Positions 26,312 to 36,271 of a stretch of 64,000 bases of DNA are shown here, piece after piece (position 1 is the stretch's first letter; each line of letters starts with the position of its first letter). The position numbers and the translations under genes were made by a program. Source of the DNA: Campylobacter canadensis (GTDB lineage: Bacteria > Campylobacterota > Campylobacteria > Campylobacterales > Campylobacteraceae); NCBI RefSeq assembly GCF_013177655.1, contig NZ_CP035946.1:1674001-1738000 (forward strand), given 5' to 3'. The notes beneath the pieces were generated by a model. That model saw only the letters and a list, made by a program, of their open reading frames with translations. It searched no databases and was not told the DNA's origin.

Positions 26312-27292
26312 TTAATTAAAATTAATACATTCGCTTTTATCTACTATTTTAGAAAAACCTATGTAATTAAGCTTTATGCAAATATAATCATCCTTGCTTG
26401 AAAGTTTTATATAATAGTGCTGAATACTATTAAAATCATATATATTACTTGATAAATTACCAAATTCATTAAAATAAATCGTACTAGTTTTTTTAATTTT
26501 TGCTTTATTATCATAATAATAAAAAGCAGCTTTAATAATATTTGCACTTTTACTTAAATTAGCTCTTGGGGTAAATAAGCTTTTATCTATACTAACTCCA
26601 CTAAAAGGAGCTGCTATTAATAAGCTTTTATTTATATAATCTTTTACTATTTCATTTTTATCAGGATTAGAACTTGACTTACCAGCTTTGTCTGCAAAGA
26701 TTGTATAGCCTATTTCTTTATTTTTAGAACAAATATATTTTTTGTATTTTGCATTATAAGTATTTGCTATACAATGAAACCTAAGTCTAAAATATTTTTT
26801 CTTATAATCATCATTATTTGCTCCATCATAAAAATCATAACTTAAAGCATTTATTTGTGCATACTTAATATCATTCATCAAAGCTCTTGCACTTTCTTCT
26901 AAGCTATTAATACTATGTATTTTAGATAATGCAACACTTGATAAGATTGCTATTATTACAATAACTATAACTAATTCTAAAAGGGTATATGCTTGTTTGT
27001 TATGTGTGAAGTTGTTTGCTTTGTTATATGGGAAGTTGTTTAAAACCTTATTTAAGTCTTTATACTTGCCTTTGTTTGTGTTTAAAACTTTGCTTATATT
27101 TGTGTTTAAAACTTTGCTTATATTTGTGTTTTTTATTTTATTGATACTTGTTGTATTGATAGTTAGTTTTTTGATAGATTTTGTATTAATATCTTGCTTG
27201 TTGATATCTTGTTTGTTGATATCTTTTGTATAAAAAGAATAAATAAGAAATGAATTTATGAAATTATTATTATATTTTTTAATGCTTAGCAT
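26312..27292 (-). CDS. Type IV pilin-like pseudopilin with a ~100-residue leader
   Basis: 326 aa. Residues about 101-125 (NKQA-YTLLELVIVIVIIAI) form a class III prepilin signal with the conserved Glu at +5 and an Ala at -1, followed by the pilin N-terminal helix and a polar domain with three or four cysteines. Proteins of this kind serve type II secretion or DNA uptake. The odd part is the leader: normal prepilins have 5-25 residues before the cleavage site, here there are about 100, made of Asn/Lys/Ile/Thr-rich repeats (KDINKQDINKQDI, NISKVLNT twice). There is no start codon closer to the signal, so the leader is not an annotation artefact. The gene sits between 23S and 16S rRNA. Confidence 0.7.
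   Translation of the reverse strand: MLSIKKYNNNFINSFLIYSFYTKDINKQDINKQDINTKSIKKLTINTTSINKIKNTNISKVLNTNISKVLNTNKGKYKDLNKVLNNFPYNKANNFTHNKQAYTLLELVIVIVIIAILSSVALSKIHSINSLEESARALMNDIKYAQINALSYDFYDGANNDDYKKKYFRLRFHCIANTYNAKYKKYICSKNKEIGYTIFADKAGKSSSNPDKNEIVKDYINKSLLIAAPFSGVSIDKSLFTPRANLSKSANIIKAAFYYYDNKAKIKKTSTIYFNEFGNLSSNIYDFNSIQHYYIKLSSKDDYICIKLNYIGFSKIVDKSECINFN
27080..27220 (-). repeat. Tandem repeats in the pseudopilin leader
   Basis: A 24-base unit (AAAACTTTGCTTATATTTGT plus GTTT) is present twice with a third partial copy, encoding NISKVLNT. A 15-base unit (TTGATATCTTGTTTG) repeats nearby, encoding DINKQ. Both unit lengths are multiples of three. Confidence 0.75.
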
Positions 27293-27423
27293 AGATATTG
27301 TTACTTAACCTTTATTTTTATTTTATGTTTTTTAAATATTTTATATGATATTAGTAAAATAAATTAATGTAAATTAAATAATTGTATAAAAATAAAAGTT
27401 AAAGATGATGGGGGTGCATATAA

Positions 27424-27992
27424 TTATTCTTTAATATCTAATTTTAAAGCTTCTTTATAGGTTTTAATATCATAATTTTCTAATTTTGTAATAAATTTGT
27501 TAAATTCTTCTTCCATATTTTCCACTGTAATGATATTTATCATTTTGATAATTATTTATATTATCACTAAATTTTTCATTAGCAAAAAAATAAATTTTCA
27601 CATTTTTGTATTTTGATAATTCTTTAATACCAACTGTATAAATACCTATCAAATTATCGATATTTTTTATAAAATAAATATTGCAATATATAATCTCTTT
27701 CTTTTATTGTAGAACCATTTAAAGTAATATTGATATATTTTCCATTTTTTAATTCTTTTAAATCACTCATTAAAAGCATTGATGTTCCAAGCATAACACT
27801 GTCAAAATTATAATTATCAATTACTCTTTTTGCTGATAATCTAGTATCGCTATTATAATAGTTAGGATATTTTTCGCTAAATTATCGCCACGGATCATAA
27901 AAATACATTACACTTGAAACATATAAAATTCCTAAAATTCCTAATAATAAAACTAAAATGCTTATGGTTATTCTTTTTAAATATCTATTCAT
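27424..27992 (-). pseudogene. Broken SGNH/AlgX-DltD-like acetylation partner of the MBOAT gene
   Basis: From an ATG at 27992 (AAGGAG upstream), the frame reads MNRYLKRITISILVLLLGIL, a membrane anchor, then MYFYDPWR and a TAA stop. The same frame continues with SEKYPNYYNSDTRLSAKRVI and FDSVMLGTSMLLMSDLKEL, the GTS block seen in partner proteins of membrane O-acyltransferases. A second stop and frameshift follow near 27680, and it ends KTYKEALKLDIKE at 27424. It is half the normal length. It starts eight bases after the MBOAT stop, so it was the second gene of that operon. It looks dead by two lesions and a deletion. Confidence 0.65.
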
Positions 27993-28000
27993 AAATGCTC

Positions 28001-29518
28001 CTAAAAATTAAAATATATAAATTTTGTATAAGGAGTTACGTTAATTTGTAAAATACTCCAAAGTAAAATTAATCCAATAAATATAAAATATCTATCTTTT
28101 AATATAAATTTCTGATAAATATTTATTTGCGAAGCTCTAAATACCAAAACAAACACCATCATTAAAAGCACAACGTTTAGCATAGTACTTTGTCCTATAG
28201 TAAAATGATCTCCCCATTTGCCAAATGAAAACAAAGAATTATCTTTAAATAGTCTTTGCATATTAGGGCTTAATACAATTTGTCCATGCAGCAAAAACAT
28301 ACTCTTAACAACGCTTAAAGCATCATTTATACTAGTAGCTCTAAAAAATACCCAAGTAATATTAATAAACTCAAATGTAATAATCCACATTATTACTTTA
28401 TAAAGCTTATAATTTAATCTATTCTTAAACAAATTAACATTAGCAAACACACTCATATATGCTTTATGAATACATATAGCAATTCCATGCAAACTTCCCC
28501 ATACTATAAAGCCCCATCCAGCTCCATGCCATATACCACTTATTAAAAAAACTATAAATAAATTTATGTATTGTCTAGATTTGCCAACCCTACTTCCTCC
28601 AAGTGGAATATAAATATAATCTTTTAAAAATCTTCCTAAACTAATATGCCATCTTTGCCAGAACTCTGAAATACTTAAAGACTTATAAGGAGAATTAAAG
28701 TTATAAGGTAATTTTATATTAAAAAATAATGCTAAGCCTATAGCCATATCACAATATCCGCTAAAATCAAAGTAAAGCTGGGATGTATAAGCATGAGTTA
28801 ATACCCAACTTTCAATTAGATTTAATACTCCGCCACTTTCAACAAACTTATAAGTTGCATCAATACTGGGTGCTAAATAATCAGCTAAAGCTACTTTTTT
28901 AAATAAACCAATCACAAAAAACAATAATCCTAAAGCTATGTTTTTATATCTTACTATAAAGTTGTTTGGATTAATAAACTGTGGCATCATTTCTTTATAA
29001 TGCACAATAGGTCCAGCAATTAGTTGTGGAAAGAAGCTTACAAATAAACTAAAATTTATAAAGCCTACAACGCCCCCACCCACTAGAGTTTTTATATCAC
29101 GCTGATATTTATAACAATCACTTAAAAATGCAATTTGCTGAAATGTAATAAATGAAATTCCAAGCGGGAGTAATATTGTTGGATTTATAATATCAAGGCT
29201 AAGTATATTATTTATGTTATCTATAATAAAATATTTATATTTAAAATATCCTAGTATTGATAAATTTAAGCCTATTCCAAGACTTAGTAAAAGTTTGCTT
29301 TTATACCTCATTAATAAATAATAAAAACTATAATTTATTAAAATATAAGCTATTAATATAAATACAAGTGAATATTTAAAATAAGCATAGAATATAAAGC
29401 TAGCAAATATCATGAAAACTTTTGCTAGATTTATTTGCTTATAGTAATTTAGTAAGTGGTATAAAATAAATGTTATTGGTAAAAATATAAATATAAATAA
29501 GTTAGAATTAAAAAGCAT
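28001..29518 (-). CDS. MBOAT-family membrane O-acyltransferase (AlgI/PatA-like)
   Basis: 505 aa with about 11 membrane segments. Family marks are complete: PLGISFITFQQIAFL, FFPQLIAGPI, QLYFDFSGYCDMAIG, the amphipathic block EFWQRWHISL with H291, and the catalytic H331 in SGIWHGAGW. These proteins move acyl (usually acetyl) groups across the inner membrane on to alginate, peptidoglycan, teichoic acid or other polysaccharide. They normally need a periplasmic SGNH partner, which here is the broken gene just downstream, so activity may be lost or served by another partner. The gene lies between 23S and 16S rRNA on the rRNA strand, two bases from the preceding HEPN-like gene. Confidence 0.88.
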   Translation of the reverse strand: MLFNSNLFIFIFLPITFILYHLLNYYKQINLAKVFMIFASFIFYAYFKYSLVFILIAYILINYSFYYLLMRYKSKLLLSLGIGLNLSILGYFKYKYFIIDNINNILSLDIINPTILLPLGISFITFQQIAFLSDCYKYQRDIKTLVGGGVVGFINFSLFVSFFPQLIAGPIVHYKEMMPQFINPNNFIVRYKNIALGLLFFVIGLFKKVALADYLAPSIDATYKFVESGGVLNLIESWVLTHAYTSQLYFDFSGYCDMAIGLALFFNIKLPYNFNSPYKSLSISEFWQRWHISLGRFLKDYIYIPLGGSRVGKSRQYINLFIVFLISGIWHGAGWGFIVWGSLHGIAICIHKAYMSVFANVNLFKNRLNYKLYKVIMWIITFEFINITWVFFRATSINDALSVVKSMFLLHGQIVLSPNMQRLFKDNSLFSFGKWGDHFTIGQSTMLNVVLLMMVFVLVFRASQINIYQKFILKDRYFIFIGLILLWSILQINVTPYTKFIYFNF

Positions 29519-29519
29519 T

Positions 29520-30056
29520 TTACTTTTCCTTATTCTTATTTAGCTCTAAAATAACACGATTTAAATAATTATCTAATTCTTGCAAAAAATAATTTTTAAT
29601 TTTAAATCTACTGTTTTCATCTAAATCTTTATAATCACATAAAGGAATTTCTAATTTTCTACATAATAACTCATAATATTGTTTGATATACTTATACGAA
29701 TTATTTTTGCTATGAACAATTGTATTTCGTACAGCATATAAATATTTCATAAAATTATCATTATCTTTATTAACTTTTTTTGGAAAAAATTTATTTTTAG
29801 CCATATTTTCATAAAATAATTTATACATTTCATTAATAAAATCTGTTACATTATTGGTTTTAAATAAATTTTCAATATCTTTTTTTGATATTTTATCTAC
29901 AATAATATTATTATTTTTATTATAAATATTTTCATATAATTTAAAAGTATTTTTTGGATATTTTTCTTTTTCTTTCACAATATAATACATACTCCCACAG
30001 CCAATAGCAGCTAATGCTACTGTTATACCTGTGCGTATAAGAATAATTGGTAACAT
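29520..30056 (-). CDS. Membrane-anchored protein with a HEPN-like RxxxxH motif
   Basis: 178 aa, family not recognised. Residues 4-25 are a single hydrophobic anchor. The rest is helical and charged, with KYLYAVRNTIVHSKNNSYKY around 104-123. R110-N-T-I-V-H115 is an R-x4-H motif in the form AVRNxIVH, as in HEPN domains of RNases and of toxin or defence proteins. By eye this is suggestive, not proof, since no other HEPN landmark is clear. AAGGAG lies nine bases before the ATG. It is the first gene downstream of tRNA-Ala on that strand, with its stop just before the MBOAT start, and may be transcribed from the 16S promoter or its own. Confidence 0.5.
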   Translation of the reverse strand: MLPIILIRTGITVALAAIGCGSMYYIVKEKEKYPKNTFKLYENIYNKNNNIIVDKISKKDIENLFKTNNVTDFINEMYKLFYENMAKNKFFPKKVNKDNDNFMKYLYAVRNTIVHSKNNSYKYIKQYYELLCRKLEIPLCDYKDLDENSRFKIKNYFLQELDNYLNRVILELNKNKEK

Positions 30057-30165
30057 TAATACACACTCCTTAAAAATTACTTACACGATTATATATTGTA
30101 CAGAAAAAATAACAAAATATAAGCAAAACATAAAAAAGAATTTAAGATTAAATAAATAAATAAAA

Positions 30166-30192
30166 ATGGTGGAGAATAAATGGTGGAGAATA
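30166..30192 (-). repeat. Tandem 13-base duplication of the tRNA-Ala 3' end
   Basis: AATGGTGGAGAAT occurs at 30166-30178 and again at 30179-30191, the second being the tRNA-Ala 3' end with CCA. Integration at tRNA 3' ends creates such direct repeats. The remaining flank here begins the foreign-looking block between tRNA-Ala and 23S. I found no further copy near 23S. Confidence 0.75.
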
Positions 30193-30256
30193 GCGGGATC
30201 GAACCGCTGACCTCCTGCGTGCAAGGCAGGCGCTCTCCCAGCTGAGCTAATTCCCC
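30181..30256 (-). tRNA. tRNA-Ala(TGC)
   Basis: The minus strand GGGGAATTAGCTCAGCTGGG starts a normal cloverleaf. The anticodon stem-loop CTGCCTTGCACGCAG gives anticodon TGC, and GGTTCGATCC is the T-loop. CCA is encoded at 30181-30183. It lies about 95 bases after 16S, the normal place for tRNA-Ala in an rRNA spacer, but 23S does not follow. Confidence 0.96.
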
Positions 30257-30349
30257 TTAAAACAACATCAACATTTCAACCTTTGATATCCAAACAAGGA
30301 CAAGAGATAAATGAATACTCTTTTGTGAGAAAGAGTATTTGTACTCTAG

Positions 30350-31857
<1,508 letters not shown>

Positions 31858-32158
31858 TTTTATGAAGTGTTTAAAAGAAATGCTATTAAATAAATAATAG
31901 CTTTTGTAACTAGCTCTTGATCACTTGTTTAGATATCAAAGATTGACGTTGAAAAATGTTTTAACAAAAATAAATAAAAATAACGATATTTAATAACAAT
32001 AATAAAAGTAATAAAGAAAATTAAAAACTTTTTATAAAGCTTTGTTTATGGCTTATATATTAAGTTAATTTGATTTATTCTTTCTATGGTTAAAAAACAT
32101 AAAGATGAAATAATACATTGTTAAGCTTAAATAAAGCTTAACGATTAGGAATTTTATT
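31858..32158 (-). promoter_or_regulatory. 16S leader, processing arm and probable rRNA promoter
   Basis: The gap holds the 5' arm of the 16S processing stem (31914-31960) and, at 32089-32131, the 43-base element shared with the 23S leader. Within it AATGTATTATTTC has a -10-like TATTAT. Together this is the likely rRNA promoter and leader. It lies directly after the sulfotransferase operon on the same strand. Confidence 0.6.
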
Positions 32159-33163
32159 TTAGATTATTGTTTTTTTTATTAAATATGCTAAAAAATTTAA
32201 TAAGTTATTATCAATATTTATATTGTAATTTTCCTTCACTATTGAGCTGTTAAAAAGACTGTCTTTATCTTTAAAATACTTGTCTTTTATATATTTATTG
32301 CCTTGAGCAAAGTATTTTAAATACTCTTCTTGAATATCTTTTGGTAAAGAAAAATTATTATTCTTGTCATTAAAAAATTTTGCTATCAGTTGATTTAATT
32401 CTCTTCTTTTAGGATTTACCTTGCCATCTTTATAAAAAGGATAGTCGTTATTTAAAAACTCTAAAATCTTTAATCCTAATAAATCTATACTTTCATTACT
32501 TTTTGATAAATTTATTTCTAAATCAGGAATATTAATATTACAAGCTTTGCAAAAATCACTAATTAAATCATTATTTTCAAATTCGTTAAAATCAAAAATT
32601 CTAACATTAATATTTGTAAAAAATTGCTCGTATTTTTTTATCACACTGGAGTAATCACATATATTTAAATACCAATCATTTATACTATAATCTAGTATAT
32701 TTGCGGCTTTTATTGCTTCACTGTATGCTGAATTTATAGCTTTTATTTGTTCTCTTATATAAATAATTACATAAACTTCATCAAAAATGCTTAAAAAATC
32801 TTTTAAATTTTGTATTTCTTCTTCATAAAATAATCTAGCAGTTAAGTGTTCGCTTGAAAAAATAACACTTTTACAATTACTTTTTAAAATCTCATCATAA
32901 ATTGCTTTTTTTCTTTTTTCAGTATGTTTAATAAAATCATCTTTATTTTTTATATTTTTATTTACTAAATAGAAGTCATTTTCATCTTTGTGCTTGTCAT
33001 AATTATAATTTATTGCTGCTATGCTCCACTGAGATGAGTTTTTTCCAGCTGATAATGGATATAAAATACCGTTTTGTAATAATTTTTCATAATTTTGAGT
33101 AAGGAATTTTTGAATGCTAGTTGTACCTGTTTTTTGAACACCTATGTGAAGATAACATTTCAT
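32159..33163 (-). CDS. Sulfotransferase-family protein
   Basis: 334 aa. It begins CYLHIGVQKTGTTSIQKFL, the 5'-phosphosulfate-binding loop of PAPS-dependent sulfotransferases. VYVIIYIREQIKAINSAYSEA near residue 125-145 fits the 3'-phosphate-binding element (Arg and Ser). Bacterial relatives add sulfate to cell-surface sugars. The ATG at 33163 overlaps the stop of the preceding sulfotransferase gene (TAATG), and a G9 tract ends six bases before it, where a ribosome site is expected. It is the last gene of the ugd-glycosyltransferase operon. Acceptor unknown; genes for PAPS synthesis are not in the window. Confidence 0.75.
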   Translation of the reverse strand: MKCYLHIGVQKTGTTSIQKFLTQNYEKLLQNGILYPLSAGKNSSQWSIAAINYNYDKHKDENDFYLVNKNIKNKDDFIKHTEKRKKAIYDEILKSNCKSVIFSSEHLTARLFYEEEIQNLKDFLSIFDEVYVIIYIREQIKAINSAYSEAIKAANILDYSINDWYLNICDYSSVIKKYEQFFTNINVRIFDFNEFENNDLISDFCKACNINIPDLEINLSKSNESIDLLGLKILEFLNNDYPFYKDGKVNPKRRELNQLIAKFFNDKNNNFSLPKDIQEEYLKYFAQGNKYIKDKYFKDKDSLFNSSIVKENYNINIDNNLLNFLAYLIKKTII

Positions 33164-33870
33164 TAATTACCCCCCCCCATAAGTAAAATTTGCTCTAAAG
33201 CAAACAAAGCTATTACGGTAAGCTTAAACATTAACACCCCCCCCGTTGCAAAATGATTTTCATCTAACATTTTGTAATTAAACTTTAAAAAATCTTCTTT
33301 GTATAAGGCATTTACCGCTTTTACTTCATTTTCTTGATAATATTTTAAATATTCTTCGTGCTTTGAGCGATTTAGATGCGGTAAAAATATATTTTTATTC
33401 AAATAAATTTTAGTAAAAAGCAAAAAATCTGCAGCAATTTTTTCATATTTTCCTATAAAATTTACTATTATTTCTTTTTTTGCATTGCAAACAAATTTAT
33501 ATTGTTCTCTAAAATGAATATGAGATAAAACTTTATTTTTATATTCTTCATTATTTAAGATATTAAAACAAAACTCACTAAAACTAGTATCTTTAATAAA
33601 ATAATAAATTTCTAAATCGCTTCCACGCATTGCACCACCATCTTTTAAATAAAAAAATGCGGATATAAATCTATCATAAGGATTTCTAACAAAAGCAAAA
33701 GACTTTAAAGATAAAAACTTATTTTCATCTTCTTTAAAATACCTTATAGCAGGAGTGTGACCTACTAGCCAATTTGTGTTATAAATACTTTTTTCAATAC
33801 TTGTTCCAGCATTTTTTGGAATATGAATAAAAAGCACATTTTCTTTAAAAAATATATCTTTAAAAAGCAT
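33163..33870 (-). CDS. Carbohydrate sulfotransferase (Sulfotransfer_2-like)
   Basis: 235 aa. VLFIHIPKNAGTSIEKSIY (12-30) is the PAPS 5'-sulfate loop and FAFVRNPYDRFISAFFY (about 57-73) the 3'-phosphate site, both typical of the heparan/chondroitin/dermatan-type sulfotransferase family. A G8 tract (C run at 33237-33244) lies after codon 208 in HFATGGVLMF. In the present length the frame runs on into a 22-residue hydrophobic tail ending in a second tract (G9, 33170-33178) as LLMGGGN. One G more or less would end the protein a few residues after the first tract, so the switch controls the tail. The start overlaps the glycosyltransferase gene by 11 bases. Confidence 0.78.
   Translation of the reverse strand: MLFKDIFFKENVLFIHIPKNAGTSIEKSIYNTNWLVGHTPAIRYFKEDENKFLSLKSFAFVRNPYDRFISAFFYLKDGGAMRGSDLEIYYFIKDTSFSEFCFNILNNEEYKNKVLSHIHFREQYKFVCNAKKEIIVNFIGKYEKIAADFLLFTKIYLNKNIFLPHLNRSKHEEYLKYYQENEVKAVNALYKEDFLKFNYKMLDENHFATGGVLMFKLTVIALFALEQILLMGGGN
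33170..33178 (-). repeat. G9 tract at the junction of the two sulfotransferase genes
   Basis: Nine Gs in the sense direction, followed by TAATTA and the ATG of the downstream gene. The G run both encodes the end of the upstream protein and occupies the ribosome-site position of the downstream one. Confidence 0.9.
33237..33244 (-). repeat. G8 tract inside the sulfotransferase 3' coding region
   Basis: Eight Gs after codon 208. The current number gives the long C-terminus; seven or nine Gs give a stop within a few codons. Confidence 0.9.
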
Positions 33871-36271
33871 TAATCTTCCTTAAAAATTTTTTTATCCTTG
33901 CAAATATGTTTAATTTATTTTTTATAGAAATTATATACTCTTTGTTTGCTTTTAGTTTAATAGAATTTTTACTTTTTATATTATCAACTTCTAATATTTT
34001 ATTATTAGATATGCTTATATTTATATCTTCTAAGGATATAGCTTTTATTTTAAAATTAGCATTACTCAAAATATATATTTTACCTTCATATTCAGCAATA
34101 TTAGGATTTTTCAATAAAAGTAAATCTCTTTTAGAATTTCTTATATTTCTAATTTTTATATAAATATCTTTTTTGCTACTTTTAAAAGCAATATTAAATA
34201 CATCATTATCCTTACATCTAAAACTGTATTTAAATGGTGTTGCTTTATTTACAAGATAATCATCTTTAATAATTTGTTTTGCATTAATAAACAAATCACT
34301 TATGTAAATATTTGCATCTGAATAAAGCTCCATTTTTATCAAACCGCTATTTTTCGCCTTAATAAAAAAATTATTTTCTTCTTTCTTAAAAGCAAGCAAT
34401 AAACCATTAGATTTTTTTGTTTGAATTTTAGATATTAACTGTGCGGTATTTTCTACTATACTTGCGTTTTGAATATAGTTTAAATGACTTAAATTATTTG
34501 TTTTTAAGAAAGCTAAAATATTTTGATTTCTAATTTTATATTTTAAATTTAAAATAAAAAATGATAACAAAAGTTCATCTTTATACTTATTTTTTAAATT
34601 ATTATCAAACTTATCATAAATATTATATAAAATACCAACATAAGAATATAAATATTTATAAAAAATGTCATTTTCTATATTCATTTGTTTTAACAATCTC
34701 ATTAATAAAATTGTCATTTTAATTCTATCTTGAAAATTATTATTAATATTTGCTGTAATTGATTTATTATTTATGCTTCTATAATAAATATTTTTTCTTA
34801 AAAGTGAAATTCTTTTTGCCTTAAATAAAGCCTTTGCAAAAAATAAATTATCTTCATAACATAATCTTTCATTAATAAAAAATATATCATTTTCTAATAA
34901 AAAATCTTTTTTATATGCAGTTAAACAAGAAGATACTGCTATTCTTGTTATAAAATCTTTGCAATCTTCATAATTAAAAACTTCTTTAAAATTATTTGCA
35001 AAAACTTCTAAAGAATAGTAAGGATTTTTTTCTATTTTTTTACTTGATTCAATGTAATTACTAGCTTTATATAAACACATATCAAGGTTATTTATCTGCA
35101 TTTTATTATAAATTTTACTTAAGCAATTTTTATGTATAAAATCATCAGCATCTAAAAAGAAAATATATTTTGCGTTAGCCTTTTTTATACCTTCATTTCT
35201 AGCAATAGCCAAACCTGAATTTGCTTGATTAAAGATGCTAATTCTATAATCATTATAAACTCTTATTATATTTAAACTTCTATCTGTACTACCATCATTT
35301 ATTATAATAATTTGTATTTGCTTAAAGGTGTTATTAATAACACTATCTAAACATCTATTTATAAATTCTTCTTTATTATAAACACAAATTATAATACTAA
35401 TTTTAGGACACTGTAATAAAAAAAACTGCTTTACTTCTTTATAATCTTTAAAAACAAATTCTATTATTTTCTCAATAGCATCATAATCTAAATTACAAAA
35501 AGATTTTTCATATAAAAAAGAAGATTTTATTCTTTTATAAAAACTATCCTTTACTAAATCAAAAATTCCAAGCGATAATAATCTTAAATAAAGCGCTTTA
35601 ATTGCTTTAAAAAAAGCTGCTATATTATCCCTTTTTGCTGAAATATTAGTACCGTGATTTATTCTATAATACACTAAAGGCTGATTTAAAAAAGCTATTT
35701 TTTTACTACACGCTAAAGCACTATATGTAAAAGTTAAGTCATTTGCCATAGGTAAATCTTCAAAATATAAGTTATTTTCTAGCAAAAAACTTCTTTTAAA
35801 TAATTTTGTCCAAGCATTTGGATTTGTAAGTAAATATAATTTATCATAAATATCTTTTGTATATTCATAGTCTTTTAACATAGGGTTTAAACTAAGAGTA
35901 TTAATCACATTAGCACTTTCTTCGCAATAAATATGATTTGTAAAAACACACAAATCACAATCTTTTATATGATTAACGCAAGTATTTAACATATTAGATT
36001 CTAAATAATCATCAGAATCTAAAAAATAAACAAAATCTCCACTAGCCTTGCTTAAACCATAATTTCTAGCATTAGCACAACCTTTTTTCTCATTTAAAAA
36101 ATACTTAATCCTTTCATCTTTATATGAAAATACAATATCTTTTGAGCCATCAGTAGAAAAATCATCAACTATAATAATCTCATAATCACTATAACTTTGT
36201 AAAAGGATTGAATCAAGGCATTCTTTTATATATTTTTTAGCATTATATAGCGGTATAACAATACTTACCAT
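33860..36271 (-). CDS. Tandem two-domain GT2 glycosyltransferase
   Basis: 803 aa with two GT-A catalytic domains. Domain one starts at residue 1 (VSIVIPLYNAKKYIKECLDS) with nucleotide-site DDFSTDG and metal-binding DSDD (85-88). Domain two starts near 296 (KISIIICVYNKEEFINRCLD) with NDGSTDR and DADD. About 280 residues of beta-rich, Lys/Ile/Asn-rich sequence follow, family unknown. Two GT2 modules in one chain are found in polymerising enzymes such as chondroitin and hyaluronan synthases, which add two sugars in turn. The upstream gene makes UDP-glucuronate, which would fit one of the donors. The ATG at 36271 lies eight bases past a G9 tract inside the end of ugd. Exact sugar specificity cannot be read from sequence. 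Confidence 0.82.
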   Translation of the reverse strand: MVSIVIPLYNAKKYIKECLDSILLQSYSDYEIIIVDDFSTDGSKDIVFSYKDERIKYFLNEKKGCANARNYGLSKASGDFVYFLDSDDYLESNMLNTCVNHIKDCDLCVFTNHIYCEESANVINTLSLNPMLKDYEYTKDIYDKLYLLTNPNAWTKLFKRSFLLENNLYFEDLPMANDLTFTYSALACSKKIAFLNQPLVYYRINHGTNISAKRDNIAAFFKAIKALYLRLLSLGIFDLVKDSFYKRIKSSFLYEKSFCNLDYDAIEKIIEFVFKDYKEVKQFFLLQCPKISIIICVYNKEEFINRCLDSVINNTFKQIQIIIINDGSTDRSLNIIRVYNDYRISIFNQANSGLAIARNEGIKKANAKYIFFLDADDFIHKNCLSKIYNKMQINNLDMCLYKASNYIESSKKIEKNPYYSLEVFANNFKEVFNYEDCKDFITRIAVSSCLTAYKKDFLLENDIFFINERLCYEDNLFFAKALFKAKRISLLRKNIYYRSINNKSITANINNNFQDRIKMTILLMRLLKQMNIENDIFYKYLYSYVGILYNIYDKFDNNLKNKYKDELLLSFFILNLKYKIRNQNILAFLKTNNLSHLNYIQNASIVENTAQLISKIQTKKSNGLLLAFKKEENNFFIKAKNSGLIKMELYSDANIYISDLFINAKQIIKDDYLVNKATPFKYSFRCKDNDVFNIAFKSSKKDIYIKIRNIRNSKRDLLLLKNPNIAEYEGKIYILSNANFKIKAISLEDINISISNNKILEVDNIKSKNSIKLKANKEYIISIKNKLNIFARIKKFLRKINAF

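Noticed and set aside
26997-27233. Hydrophobic plus-strand frame opposite the pseudopilin leader
   Set aside because: It is the complement of the repeats in the leader; no ribosome site, and the minus frame continues into a clear prepilin motif.
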